64,000 nt of DNA from Kiloniellaceae bacterium (GTDB taxonomy: Bacteria > Pseudomonadota > Alphaproteobacteria > Kiloniellales > J153). The notes beneath the pieces are model-generated. The model made no database searches. It saw only the letters and a list, made by a program, of their open reading frames with translations, and was not told where the DNA came from. Of the stretch, positions 22,579 to 30,470 are shown in pieces. Numbering within the stretch: position 1 is the stretch's first letter; each line of letters begins with the position of its first letter. Position numbers and translations under genes: made by a program. The stretch spans positions 26,845-90,844 of the forward strand of contig JAJFGL010000011.1 of NCBI GenBank assembly GCA_021776135.1. The letters run 5' to 3'.

Positions 22579-23391
22579 CTAGGGCCAGACCTGTGGCCAG
22601 AGGTCGGAATCGAGTGGCCCGCCGGACGGGATAGCGGGCAGGGCCGGCATTTCCTGGAGACCGGGACGCGGGGCGTAGAGCGCGTCGTCGCCGGCCCAAC
22701 GGCTGACGTGGGCGCGCCGGCGCCGGTCCAGGCGGCTATTCCCCGGCGCGCCGTGCACGGTCAGGCCGTGATGCAAGGTACAGTCGCCCGGTTCCAACTC
22801 AAAGCGCGCGATATCCAGCTCATCGCGCATGGCCTCGATATCCGGCACCGGGTCCAGGTCTTCGGTGTATTGGTTGGAGCCGCTGAAACTGGCGGGCAGG
22901 TAATGCCGGCCCCAGGTGTGCGAGCCCTTGATGTACTCGACACTGCCGCTGGCGGCATCCACCGGGTCGAGGGCCAGCCAGAGGGTGCAAATCTGCGTGC
23001 CCTTCACCGGCCAATAAGTCAGATCGTGGTGCCAGGGCGTCGCCGTCGGGGTGCCGGGTTCCTTGATCAGCCATTGGTCGAAGAAAATATTGACCCGGCG
23101 GCTGTCCATGACCCGCGCCGCGATCTGGGCCGCCGGCGACTCGAACACAAAGGCCCGGCAGTCGGCATTGTGGCGCCAGATAAAGGTGTCGTGAAAAAAG
23201 CGGCCCTTTTCCTTACGCGCGGCCGCCAATTCGGCGCTCATATCGCTGGGCGCCGCAAGGCCGGCCTCGGCGGCCTCGCGCAGGCGTTCCACCCAGTCCG
23301 GCGCGAAGAGGCCGCGCAGGCAGACGATACCGTCTTCGCGGAAGGTTTCGGTCTCCCTGGGGGTTATGGGGCGTGCCGGTTCCTGGCTCAT
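22579..23391 (-). CDS. Phytanoyl-CoA dioxygenase (PhyH) family protein
   Basis: Fe(II)/2-oxoglutarate oxygenase of 270 aa. The iron triad appears as His121-x-Asp123 in TPWHHDLTYWP and a distal histidine in LTVHGAPGN. FFDQWLIKEPG and SGSVEYIKGSH are typical family segments. Members hydroxylate varied small molecules, including compatible solutes and natural products, and the substrate is not clear here. It is divergent from the PanE-type gene. Confidence 0.88.
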   Translation of the reverse strand: MSQEPARPITPRETETFREDGIVCLRGLFAPDWVERLREAAEAGLAAPSDMSAELAAARKEKGRFFHDTFIWRHNADCRAFVFESPAAQIAARVMDSRRVNIFFDQWLIKEPGTPTATPWHHDLTYWPVKGTQICTLWLALDPVDAASGSVEYIKGSHTWGRHYLPASFSGSNQYTEDLDPVPDIEAMRDELDIARFELEPGDCTLHHGLTVHGAPGNSRLDRRRRAHVSRWAGDDALYAPRPGLQEMPALPAIPSGGPLDSDLWPQVWP

Positions 23392-23464
23392 GCATTAATA
23401 TCGCCGAAAATCTGGTCCAAACCAAATAACGCTCGCGTGTGGGGCCGCAATTTAGGAGACGACG

Positions 23465-24391
23465 ATGAAATACGCGGTCATGGGGGTTGGCGGTATCGGC
23501 GGCTATTTCGGCGCCCGCTTGGCGGCCGACGGAAACGAGGTCGCCTTCATCGCCCGGGGCGCCCAGGCCGAGGCCCTGCGCCGCGATGGCTTGAGAGTCG
23601 TGTCGCCTCTCGGCGATGTGCATATCGCCGATCCGGATGTACCGGCGGACCTGGCCGATATCGGCCGGGCCGACTTTATCCTCTTCTGCGTCAAGCTGTG
23701 GGATTTGGACGCGGCGGCCGCGCAGATCAAGCCGCTGCTGGCCCAAGACACGGCGGTGATCCCGTTTCAGAACGGCGTATCCGCTTGCGATCGCTTGAGC
23801 GAAATCCTTGGCCCCCGGCATGTCCTGGGCGGCGTGGCCAAGGTCAGCGCGGCGATAGAGCGCCCCGGCCTTATCCGCCACAACAACAAATACGCGAGCT
23901 TGGTTTTCGGCGAGCTTGGCGGCGCCAAGACCTGGCGTCTGGAGTGCTTGGCCGCGGCCTGCACGGGCGCCGGCATCGACCACAAGGTGGCGGACCATAT
24001 CGAGCGGGATATCTGGGAGAAGTTCGTGCTCCTGGCGCCCTTCGCCGGGGCCTGCTGTTTCCACCGCGCGCCCATCGGTGAGATCGCCGGTAAGCCCGAA
24101 CGGCGCGCTCAACTGGCGGCCATGATGGCCGAGGCCGCCGAAGTCGGCCGGGCCAAGGGCATCGCCCTCGACGAGGGCTTGGCGCAACGCGCCCTGAGCC
24201 AAGCCACCGCCATGGGCGCGGGCGTCAAACCCTCCATGCTGGTCGATCTCGAAGCCGGCCGGCGCCTCGAGCTCGACTGGCTCAACGGCGAAGTCGTGCG
24301 CCTGGGTAAGGAGCTAGGCGTCCCGACGCCCGTGAATGCCGAGGTTTACGAGGCCCTGAAGCCCTTCGCCATGGGGGGCGGCGCGAACTAA
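23465..24391 (+). CDS. panE: 2-dehydropantoate 2-reductase (ApbA/PanE family)
   Basis: NADPH-dependent reductase of the ketopantoate type, 308 aa. The N-terminal Rossmann motif is GVGGIGGYFGARLA. The middle has the family segment PFQNGVSACDRL, and the C-terminal helical domain includes KPSMLVDLEAGRRLELDWLNG with the conserved Asn/Ser region. Family paralogues act on other 2-keto acids, so the pantothenate role is likely rather than certain. Shine-Dalgarno GGAG precedes the ATG. Confidence 0.85.
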   Translation: MKYAVMGVGGIGGYFGARLAADGNEVAFIARGAQAEALRRDGLRVVSPLGDVHIADPDVPADLADIGRADFILFCVKLWDLDAAAAQIKPLLAQDTAVIPFQNGVSACDRLSEILGPRHVLGGVAKVSAAIERPGLIRHNNKYASLVFGELGGAKTWRLECLAAACTGAGIDHKVADHIERDIWEKFVLLAPFAGACCFHRAPIGEIAGKPERRAQLAAMMAEAAEVGRAKGIALDEGLAQRALSQATAMGAGVKPSMLVDLEAGRRLELDWLNGEVVRLGKELGVPTPVNAEVYEALKPFAMGGGAN

Positions 24392-24396
24392 CGGCG

Positions 24397-24429
24397 AAAA
24401 AAAAGGCCCCGGTGGATGTGCCGGGGCCT
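24397..24429 (-). terminator. Intrinsic terminator for the GMC oxidoreductase operon
   Basis: AGGCCCCGG and CCGGGGCCT form a 9-bp stem with an 8-base loop. On the minus strand it is followed directly by a run of eight T, the standard rho-independent form, about 50 bases after the GMC stop. Confidence 0.85.
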
Positions 24430-24480
24430 GGGAGTCGCTAGTTCACAGGGATAGATGAAGCCGAAGCTCCGGGTCGTCGC

Positions 24481-26049
24481 TCAGATGTTGCCCTTGGTCA
24501 TTTGCTCGGCCATGTAGTCGGCCTGACGGATGGCCAGGGTCACGATGGTCAGGGTCGGGTTCTCCGCCCCGCCGGTGGTGAACTGGCTGCCGTCGGAGAT
24601 GAAGAGATTGCCGATGTCGTGGGTCTGGCCGAAGCCGTTGCACACGCCATCGCCGGCCTTGGCGCTCATGCGGCAGGTGCCCAGATTATGGGTCGAGGGA
24701 TAGGGCGGCGTCTCGATGGTTCTGCGCGCCCCCGCCGCCTCGTACACCGCCGAACCCTGCTTGAAGGCATGGCTGCGCATGGCGATGTCGTTGGGGTGGT
24801 CGTCGAAGTGGACGTTGGGCACCGGCAGGCCGTACTGGTCCTTTTCGCTGCCATGCAAACTGATGGCGTTGTTTTCCTGGGGCATGTCCTCGCCCACCAG
24901 CCACATGCCGGCCATGTTTTCGTACATGTCCATGGCGGAAGTGAAGTTGCGGCCCCAGGCGCCGGGGTCCAGGAACGCGGCCATGAAGGGCAGGCCGAGC
25001 GCCAGGGTCTCCATCTCGTAGCCGCCGACGAAACCGCGCCGCGGATCGTTGCGCGATTCGTCGGTGATAATGCCGGCCATGGTGGTGCCCCGGTACATGT
25101 TCACGGGCCGGTCGAAGGTCGCATAGACCGATCCGGTCATGTGGCGCATGTAGTTCCTGCCGACCTGGCCCGAGGAATTGGCCAGACCGTCCGGCGATTT
25201 CGCGGTGGCCGAATTGAGCAGCAGGCGCGGGGTTTCGATCGAGTTGCCGGCCACGCACACGGCGCGCGCCTTTTGAACCTGCTGGGCGCCGTCCTTATCG
25301 GCATACAACACGCCCGTGGCCTTGCCGTCGGCGCCGGTCTGTATTTGCAGGACATGGGCCTTGGTGCGCAGGTCAAGATTGCCGGTTTTCTCCGCCGCCG
25401 GAATCTCGGTAACGAGAGTCGACCACTTGGCGCCCGATTTGCACCCTTGGAAGCAAAAACCGATCTGCCAGCAGGCATCGCGGCCATGGCGCGGGCGGGA
25501 GTTGATGGACATGCGCCCGGTGTGAACGTGCTTGTAGCCCAAGCGTTTGGCCCCGGCGTACATGACCTTGAAGTTATTGTTGCCGGGCAGGCCGGGAATG
25601 CCGTTGGTCCGGGTCGTGCCCATCTTGTCCTCGGCCTTGGCGTAGTAGGGCTCAAGGTCCTTCAGGGTCAGCGGCCAATCGAGCAGATTGGCGCCCGCCA
25701 GATCGCCATAGGTGCTCTTGACCTTGAACTCATGCTCTTGCAGGCGCAGGGAAGCCCCGGCCCAATGCGTGGTCGAGCCGCCGACGGTCTTGCAAATCCA
25801 GGCCGGCAGGCCGGCGAAGTCCTTGGCGACCCGCCAGGAGCCCGAGGTCGTGCGCTTGTCGAGCCAGGAAATCTGACCGAAGGAGCCCCATTCGTTGTTC
25901 TGGAAAGTCTCCTCCGTCTCGCGGCCGCCCGCTTCCAGCAGGATGACCTTGATGCCCTTTTGGCAGAGCTCATTGGCCAGGGTGCCGCCCCCGGCGCCGG
26001 AGCCGATAACGACAACGGCCGAGGAATCGCTCATGTCTATTTTTGCCAT
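24481..26049 (-). CDS. GMC-family FAD oxidoreductase (gluconate/glucose dehydrogenase type)
   Basis: FAD-dependent alcohol or sugar oxidoreductase of 522 aa. The dinucleotide motif is VVVIGSGAGGGTLANEL. The C-terminal GMC_oxred_C part includes HNLGTCRMS and the ending GGAENPTLTIVTLAIRQADYM. ATG 26049 follows GGAGAAAA; the ORF-track start at 26112 was discarded. It lies 17 bases after a Tat-exported gluconate 2-dehydrogenase subunit-3-type gene, so the enzyme is probably carried to the periplasm as a complex with that subunit. The substrate is unknown. Confidence 0.9.
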   Translation of the reverse strand: MAKIDMSDSSAVVVIGSGAGGGTLANELCQKGIKVILLEAGGRETEETFQNNEWGSFGQISWLDKRTTSGSWRVAKDFAGLPAWICKTVGGSTTHWAGASLRLQEHEFKVKSTYGDLAGANLLDWPLTLKDLEPYYAKAEDKMGTTRTNGIPGLPGNNNFKVMYAGAKRLGYKHVHTGRMSINSRPRHGRDACWQIGFCFQGCKSGAKWSTLVTEIPAAEKTGNLDLRTKAHVLQIQTGADGKATGVLYADKDGAQQVQKARAVCVAGNSIETPRLLLNSATAKSPDGLANSSGQVGRNYMRHMTGSVYATFDRPVNMYRGTTMAGIITDESRNDPRRGFVGGYEMETLALGLPFMAAFLDPGAWGRNFTSAMDMYENMAGMWLVGEDMPQENNAISLHGSEKDQYGLPVPNVHFDDHPNDIAMRSHAFKQGSAVYEAAGARRTIETPPYPSTHNLGTCRMSAKAGDGVCNGFGQTHDIGNLFISDGSQFTTGGAENPTLTIVTLAIRQADYMAEQMTKGNI

Positions 26050-26066
26050 GGTGTTTTCTCCTTCCC

Positions 26067-26627
26067 TCAACCGGCCTTGGGGCTGGCGTCTTCGGACGGC
26101 TGTTCCAGCCATGTGAGATCGTCGAAGCCGCGGTTTATATAACCGCCGTATTCATAGGAGGAACCTTCGTAGCCGAAGTGGCGCCAAACCAGCGGATTGT
26201 TGTAAAGCGCGACCACGATGGTGCCGCGCACCTTCTGGAAGAAACCGCCGTCTTGCATCGCGGTCAGGACTTCCAGTTGGTAGCCCGCGGACAAATCCAG
26301 CCACTTCACGCCCTTGGCCTTGTCCAGTTCCGCGACGCCGGTGCGCAACAGCTTGGCCAGATCCTTGTCGCCCGCCGCCGCGCCGTCCAGGTTCTCGACC
26401 ACGCCGGCGTAATACATGTCGGCCAGGGTGTCGTGCGGATAAATTGTGCGCGCCATGCCCAGAAGGGTCTTGGCCGTGTGTTCGTCCAAGGTTTTAAGCT
26501 GCAGAGCCCAGGCGCCGTCGGGGGCGGTCAAGACCGCGCCGGAAGCGACGGCGGCGACGCCTACGGCCGCCACGCTGCCGGTGTGCAGGAATTGGCGGCG
26601 GTTCATGCCGGTTTTATTTTTCTTCAT
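26067..26627 (-). CDS. Gluconate 2-dehydrogenase subunit 3-like protein with Tat signal
   Basis: Small subunit of a membrane-linked GMC dehydrogenase, 186 aa. The leader has a twin-arginine motif (NRRQFLHTGSVAAVG), and the body includes LGMARTIYPHDTLAD and YNNPLVWRHFGYEGSSYEYGGYINRGF, typical of this family. Such subunits carry the folded flavoprotein through the Tat system. ATG 26627 has the strong Shine-Dalgarno GAGGAGG. The cytochrome c third subunit often found with this pair is not next to it. Confidence 0.9.
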   Translation of the reverse strand: MKKNKTGMNRRQFLHTGSVAAVGVAAVASGAVLTAPDGAWALQLKTLDEHTAKTLLGMARTIYPHDTLADMYYAGVVENLDGAAAGDKDLAKLLRTGVAELDKAKGVKWLDLSAGYQLEVLTAMQDGGFFQKVRGTIVVALYNNPLVWRHFGYEGSSYEYGGYINRGFDDLTWLEQPSEDASPKAG

Positions 26628-26658
26628 GTGGTTTCCTCCTCTGATTTTCTCATGCGCT

Positions 26659-27054
26659 TCACCGGTAGCGGCCGTGCCGCTCCAGAACCTCGATCTTGTA
26701 GCCATCCGGGTCTTGAACGAAGAAGAAGCGCGCCATCAGCGCCCCCTCGCGGTGGAACTCCTTCACGTCGTTCGGGTTCAGGCCCTCTTTCTCGAAACGC
26801 GCGTGCTCGGCCTTGGCATCCTCGACGCAGACCGCGACATGGCCGTAGCCGTCGCCGTGGGTGTAGGGCGCGCGCTGTTCCTTGTTGAGGGTCAGCTCGA
26901 TTTCGAAATCGCTTTCTTGGTTGCGCAGATAGACCAGCGCGAAACCATCGAAATCGAAATGGTCGGCGACCTCGAGGCCGAAGGCCTTGCCGTAGAACTC
27001 GATCGAGCGGTCCAGGTCCAGGACCCGGATCATGGTATGGATGGCCTTGGCCAT
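26659..27054 (-). CDS. gloA: Lactoylglutathione lyase (glyoxalase I)
   Basis: Metalloenzyme that isomerises the methylglyoxal-glutathione hemithioacetal to lactoylglutathione. The 131-aa protein has the two-module vicinal oxygen chelate fold, with ligand candidates His in IHTMIRVLDL, Glu in FEIELTLN, His in YGHVAVCVED and Glu in YKIEVLE. It starts at ATG 27054 after GGGAGAAAAGG. It is 31 bases upstream of the subunit-3 gene, so the three form one operon that may pair sugar or aldehyde oxidation with detoxification. Confidence 0.92.
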   Translation of the reverse strand: MAKAIHTMIRVLDLDRSIEFYGKAFGLEVADHFDFDGFALVYLRNQESDFEIELTLNKEQRAPYTHGDGYGHVAVCVEDAKAEHARFEKEGLNPNDVKEFHREGALMARFFFVQDPDGYKIEVLERHGRYR

Positions 27055-27231
27055 GCCTTTTCTCCCAAACGCGGCGTCTCTCAAACGCGCGGTGTCCAGG
27101 GGACAAGCCTAGCCCCTCGGCATCCTTGGGTGGTGGTAGCGGGCTACTACATTGGCGGCCGTGAGAGGAAGTCTTGACCGATCGTTCCAAACTCGTAAAA
27201 TGGGAGTCGAACGAAGCGGAGGCCGTTACTC

Positions 27232-27813
27232 TTGCCCTGGGAGAAAAATTTCAATACCGGCGAGGCGCTGAGCGAAGCCATGCATGCCTTCTGGGCGCGG
27301 GGGTACGAGGCGACATCGATTAGCGATCTCGTCGATTGTATGGGCGTCAACCGCGGCAGTCTGTACGCGACATTCGGCGACAAGCGTAGCCTCTTCATAC
27401 GGGTGCTGCGTCACTACGGCGCGCTTCACCTGCATGATTGGGTCGCGGCCCTGACTCACGCCCATGGGCCTCGCGGCGGGATCCTCGCGGCTTTCGAGGA
27501 AGCTATCGCCACCGCCATCGAAGGCGGCTCCCGCAAGGGCTGTCTGCTTGTCAACACGGCCCTGGAACTCTCACCCCATGACCAGGAGATTTCCGAAATC
27601 GTCAAAGAATGCCTGATCGAAATGGAAACATTTTTCCATGACATGATCCGGCAAGGACAGGCCCAGGGTGAAATCCCGGCTCATGTCGACGCGCTCGATA
27701 CCGCCCGTTCGCTTCTGAGTCTGTTCGTCGCCATACGTGTTTTTTCACGAAGCCGGCCGGAGGAATCCCTAATGCGTTCCGTCGCCAAGCAGGCGCGGAC
27801 ACTCTTGGGATAA
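27232..27813 (+). CDS. TetR-family transcriptional regulator
   Basis: DNA-binding repressor-type protein of 193 aa. The N-terminal helix-turn-helix is clear (GYEATSISDLVDCMGVNRGSLYATFGDKRSLF), and the rest is the ligand-binding helical domain. It starts with TTG, preceded by GGAGG at a good distance; no in-frame ATG upstream exists. It is divergent from gloA and upstream of the CMD-family gene, which is its likely target. The block is more AT-rich than its surroundings. Confidence 0.9.
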   Translation: MPWEKNFNTGEALSEAMHAFWARGYEATSISDLVDCMGVNRGSLYATFGDKRSLFIRVLRHYGALHLHDWVAALTHAHGPRGGILAAFEEAIATAIEGGSRKGCLLVNTALELSPHDQEISEIVKECLIEMETFFHDMIRQGQAQGEIPAHVDALDTARSLLSLFVAIRVFSRSRPEESLMRSVAKQARTLLG

Positions 27814-27859
27814 TTTTTTTACGTCGTTTGGAACGATTGATCAAATAGAGGAGGACTTT

Positions 27860-28429
27860 ATGACTGTCTCATACGTGGAACGCGAACAAGCATCGCCGGA
27901 AACTCTTGCCTTCTATGACAAGGCCGAAGACCGATTTGAAATGTTGCTGAATATCTTCAAGGTATTCGGCCACACGCCGGAACTTGGGGCGCTTTTTACC
28001 GACATCGTGATGGCGATCCTGAAGGACGGTGAGCTCGATTGGGTGACCAAGGAATTGCTGATTCTGAAAGCGACGCACCGGAACGATTGCCAATACTGCG
28101 TCGTTCAGCATGAAACGCTGTCGAAGCGGCTTGGTATTTCCGAAGAAAAAATCGCCGACATCGGCGGTGACCGCTACAAAACGAGTCCTCTTTTCACGGC
28201 CGCCGAAAAAGCTCTGATGGACTTGACGGTTCAGATCGGCGTCGATGCCAACCATGTTTCCAAGGAGCTATGGGACCGCCTTCACGAGCACTTTAGCGAG
28301 CCCCAAATCGTCGAGGCGGTTTTCACGATCACGACTTATATCGGGGTCAGCAAATTCGGCGATGCCCTCGGCGTTGCCCTCGAGCCGGTCTTCGACGGCA
28401 TTCAACCGCTTCTAAAGGTGTCTCATTGA
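27860..28429 (+). CDS. Carboxymuconolactone decarboxylase / AhpD-like protein
   Basis: A 189-aa all-helical protein with the AhpD-type redox motif CQYCVVQHE, in which the two cysteines and the following histidine form the peroxidase/proton relay. This points to a thiol peroxidase-like activity rather than lactone decarboxylation. ATG follows GAGGAGGA. It lies 46 bases after the TetR gene on the same strand, so it is probably controlled by that regulator. Confidence 0.85.
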   Translation: MTVSYVEREQASPETLAFYDKAEDRFEMLLNIFKVFGHTPELGALFTDIVMAILKDGELDWVTKELLILKATHRNDCQYCVVQHETLSKRLGISEEKIADIGGDRYKTSPLFTAAEKALMDLTVQIGVDANHVSKELWDRLHEHFSEPQIVEAVFTITTYIGVSKFGDALGVALEPVFDGIQPLLKVSH

Positions 28430-28503
28430 CAGCGGTTTAGAGCACATTCCGGCGCTTACTCGGCAGGCATTCATGAGTCGTCAAAGCAAAGCCGTTTTTG
28501 GCC

Positions 28504-29358
28504 CTATTTGCCGACGATAACCTCGAGAACCTGTGCCTTCAATTCCGAACCGGCGTCTGTGAGATCCGAACCCTCATATAAGCCAAATTCGATGCTCGGG
28601 AGTTTAGGAAGGCCAATCGATTTTGGCAGGGCTTTTACGCCGGATGATATCAAGAGCATTGTTCTCGCCGTAACACCGAGCCCGGCTTGGACAGCTGCCC
28701 GGAGCCCCGAAAGGCTCGGGCTTGTATAGACGATGTCCCACTCCTTTCCGGCTAGGTTCAGGGCATCGATGGCGGCGTCGCGAAAGCTGCATGGCGGCTC
28801 GAAGAGAACGAGTGGGACAGGTGAGTTTGGCTCCAAGCGCATTGCATCGCCGCCAATCCAGATCATCTGTTCGAGCTGAATTGCGTGATCTTTTCGGCGC
28901 GACCAGCCATGCACGCCAATTGCCAGATCAAGGTCACCTTTCTCAACGGCCGCGGCCAGGAATTTGGTGCGGTCGACCTTCACGGATATGTGGACCTTGG
29001 GATAAATACGATCGAACCGGGCCAGAATTTCAGGGAGAACCGTGTCGGCTAAATCCTGGATTACCCCTAGCGAGACTTCACCTGAAAGGCGTGGGAACGT
29101 GAATTCGCCAACAATCGAATCATTCAGTCGAAGAATTTGTCGTGCGGTTATGAGAAGCCGTTCGCCTTCCGGGCTTGGAATCATCCGGCGACCCGTCCTT
29201 TGGAAGAGCGTCACGCCGGCCTGTTCTTCGAGCCGTCTGATTTGAAGGCTAACGGCAGAGGGCGTGCGCCCGACGAATCGAGACGCTTCCGCGTAACTGC
29301 CGAGTTCGATAATCGCCACGAATGTCCGCAGGCAATCCATGTCCAGGTTGGTTGGCAT
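28504..29358 (-). CDS. LysR-family transcriptional regulator
   Basis: LysR-type regulator of about 284 aa with the winged helix at the N-terminus (LDMDCLRTFVAIIELGSYAEASRFVGRTPSAVSLQIRRLEEQ) and a periplasmic-binding-like effector domain. The start at 29358 was chosen because the helix-turn-helix begins just after it; the ORF-track start at 29415 adds residues from the AT-rich intergenic region, and no Shine-Dalgarno sequence supports either. It is divergent from the tautomerase gene and probably controls it. Confidence 0.88.
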   Translation of the reverse strand: MPTNLDMDCLRTFVAIIELGSYAEASRFVGRTPSAVSLQIRRLEEQAGVTLFQRTGRRMIPSPEGERLLITARQILRLNDSIVGEFTFPRLSGEVSLGVIQDLADTVLPEILARFDRIYPKVHISVKVDRTKFLAAAVEKGDLDLAIGVHGWSRRKDHAIQLEQMIWIGGDAMRLEPNSPVPLVLFEPPCSFRDAAIDALNLAGKEWDIVYTSPSLSGLRAAVQAGLGVTARTMLLISSGVKALPKSIGLPKLPSIEFGLYEGSDLTDAGSELKAQVLEVIVGK

Positions 29359-29371
29359 GGATTGTTTAATA

Positions 29372-29412
29372 ACATAAATGTCAAACATTAAAACAATTAA
29401 CTTTTTTAATGT
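29372..29412. promoter_or_regulatory. Candidate LysR operator dyads upstream of the tautomerase gene
   Basis: Two dyads lie in the divergent gap: ACATAAATGT (29372-29381) and an 8-bp inverted repeat ACATTAAA...TTTAATGT (29385-29392 and 29405-29412). The gap is strongly AT-rich. The position between a LysR gene and a divergent target fits an operator, but binding is inferred. Confidence 0.4.
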
Positions 29413-29472
29413 CACCGAAAGTCACATCTTCTCGGCATCGCTATATTTCCACTGATAAGAGGAGCAAAAAAA

Positions 29473-29874
29473 ATGCCGTTCATCAACATCGCGGTTGCAG
29501 GCAGCCAAGTTACGTTGGCGCAGAAACAACAGCTTTTTGACGAGACAACCCGCCTCATGAATGAGGTGATGAGAAAGGATCCGAGTTTAACGGCCGTCAG
29601 GATTGATCAGTTCAGTGCTGACGATTGGGCTGTGGGCCGGAAATCTGCTGCTATCCTAGGAAAGACCGCTGTACATATGGACATTAAGGTGACCGCGGGC
29701 ACTAATTCGGACGAAGAGAAAGCGGAGATGCTCCGCCAAGCGATGGAGATGCTCCAGGAGGTTGTCGGGGCGACTCCGGAAGCGAGCTACATTGTAATCC
29801 ACGAACTCGATGCTACGGCTTGGGGGTACGATGGGCGCAGCCAACACTCGCGTGCATCGGCAAAAGCAGCCTAA
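29473..29874 (+). CDS. Tautomerase-superfamily protein (4-oxalocrotonate tautomerase-like)
   Basis: A 133-aa protein beginning MPFINIAVAG. Removal of Met would expose the catalytic Pro1 of this superfamily. It is about twice the usual 62-aa length of 4-OT, so it is a long variant, probably with two beta-alpha-beta units. ATG has GAGG/GAGCA purines upstream. It is divergent from LysR. Confidence 0.85.
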   Translation: MPFINIAVAGSQVTLAQKQQLFDETTRLMNEVMRKDPSLTAVRIDQFSADDWAVGRKSAAILGKTAVHMDIKVTAGTNSDEEKAEMLRQAMEMLQEVVGATPEASYIVIHELDATAWGYDGRSQHSRASAKAA

Positions 29875-29952
29875 GGGGATGTGCCGATAGCGGACATTTT
29901 TCCTAGATGCCGCGATCGGCCGCTCTTGTAACCGGCCTACTCCCCGGAGAGC

Positions 29953-30258
29953 TTACTCGGCGGGCTCCAGCACCACTTGCGGCAGATGCGCCATTAACTC
30001 TGGGCGGCGCAGATAAAGCACGCAGGCGACCCGCAGCAGCGAGGAAAAGTTGGCGATTCCGCCCCGCAGTTCCATCACCTCGTCGTAGAGGGTGGAGAGG
30101 AAGCGCGGCGTCGTAAGTCCTTGACGGCGCGCGATCTCGTCCAGGATATCCCAGAAAGCCGCCTCCAGGCGGATGGAGGTCGCATGGCCCGCCAGGCGGA
30201 CCGAACGGGCAACGTAGGCATATCTGGCCGGATCCTGCCCGGCGAATATCTCGCACAT
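29953..30258 (-). CDS. Ribbon-helix-helix domain protein
   Basis: A 101-aa protein of the alphaproteobacterial ribbon-helix-helix group. The segment TSIRLEAAFWDILDEIARRQGLTTPRFLSTLYDEV has the beta strand and two helices, followed by a helix with YLRRPEL. It is probably a small DNA-binding dimer, but no operator is evident. ATG 30258 follows AGGGAGAA. Confidence 0.8.
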   Translation of the reverse strand: MCEIFAGQDPARYAYVARSVRLAGHATSIRLEAAFWDILDEIARRQGLTTPRFLSTLYDEVMELRGGIANFSSLLRVACVLYLRRPELMAHLPQVVLEPAE

Positions 30259-30470
30259 GCTTTATTCTCCCTGTGAGGAACCCGTTTCCAGTACTCGAGG
30301 TTCCTTATTTTCACACATGTTAACACAAATATCGGCGCGATGTGGGCTCTGGCGGGGCAAGAGACGTTTTTTGTTGCCGGGTCCGCCGCAGTTTGAAACC
30401 ATACAGGGAACCGCTTGAGGCGGATTCAATCGCCTGAGCTGGATAGGTGCATATTCACAGGGAGATTGAT

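Noticed and set aside
22534-24081. 515-aa plus-strand ORF across phyH and panE
   Set aside because: It spans two real genes in other frames and has no recognisable domain.
24502-26142. 546-aa ORF antisense to the GMC gene
   Set aside because: Shadow frame rich in Gly, Ala, His and Val; the GMC protein on the other strand is clear.
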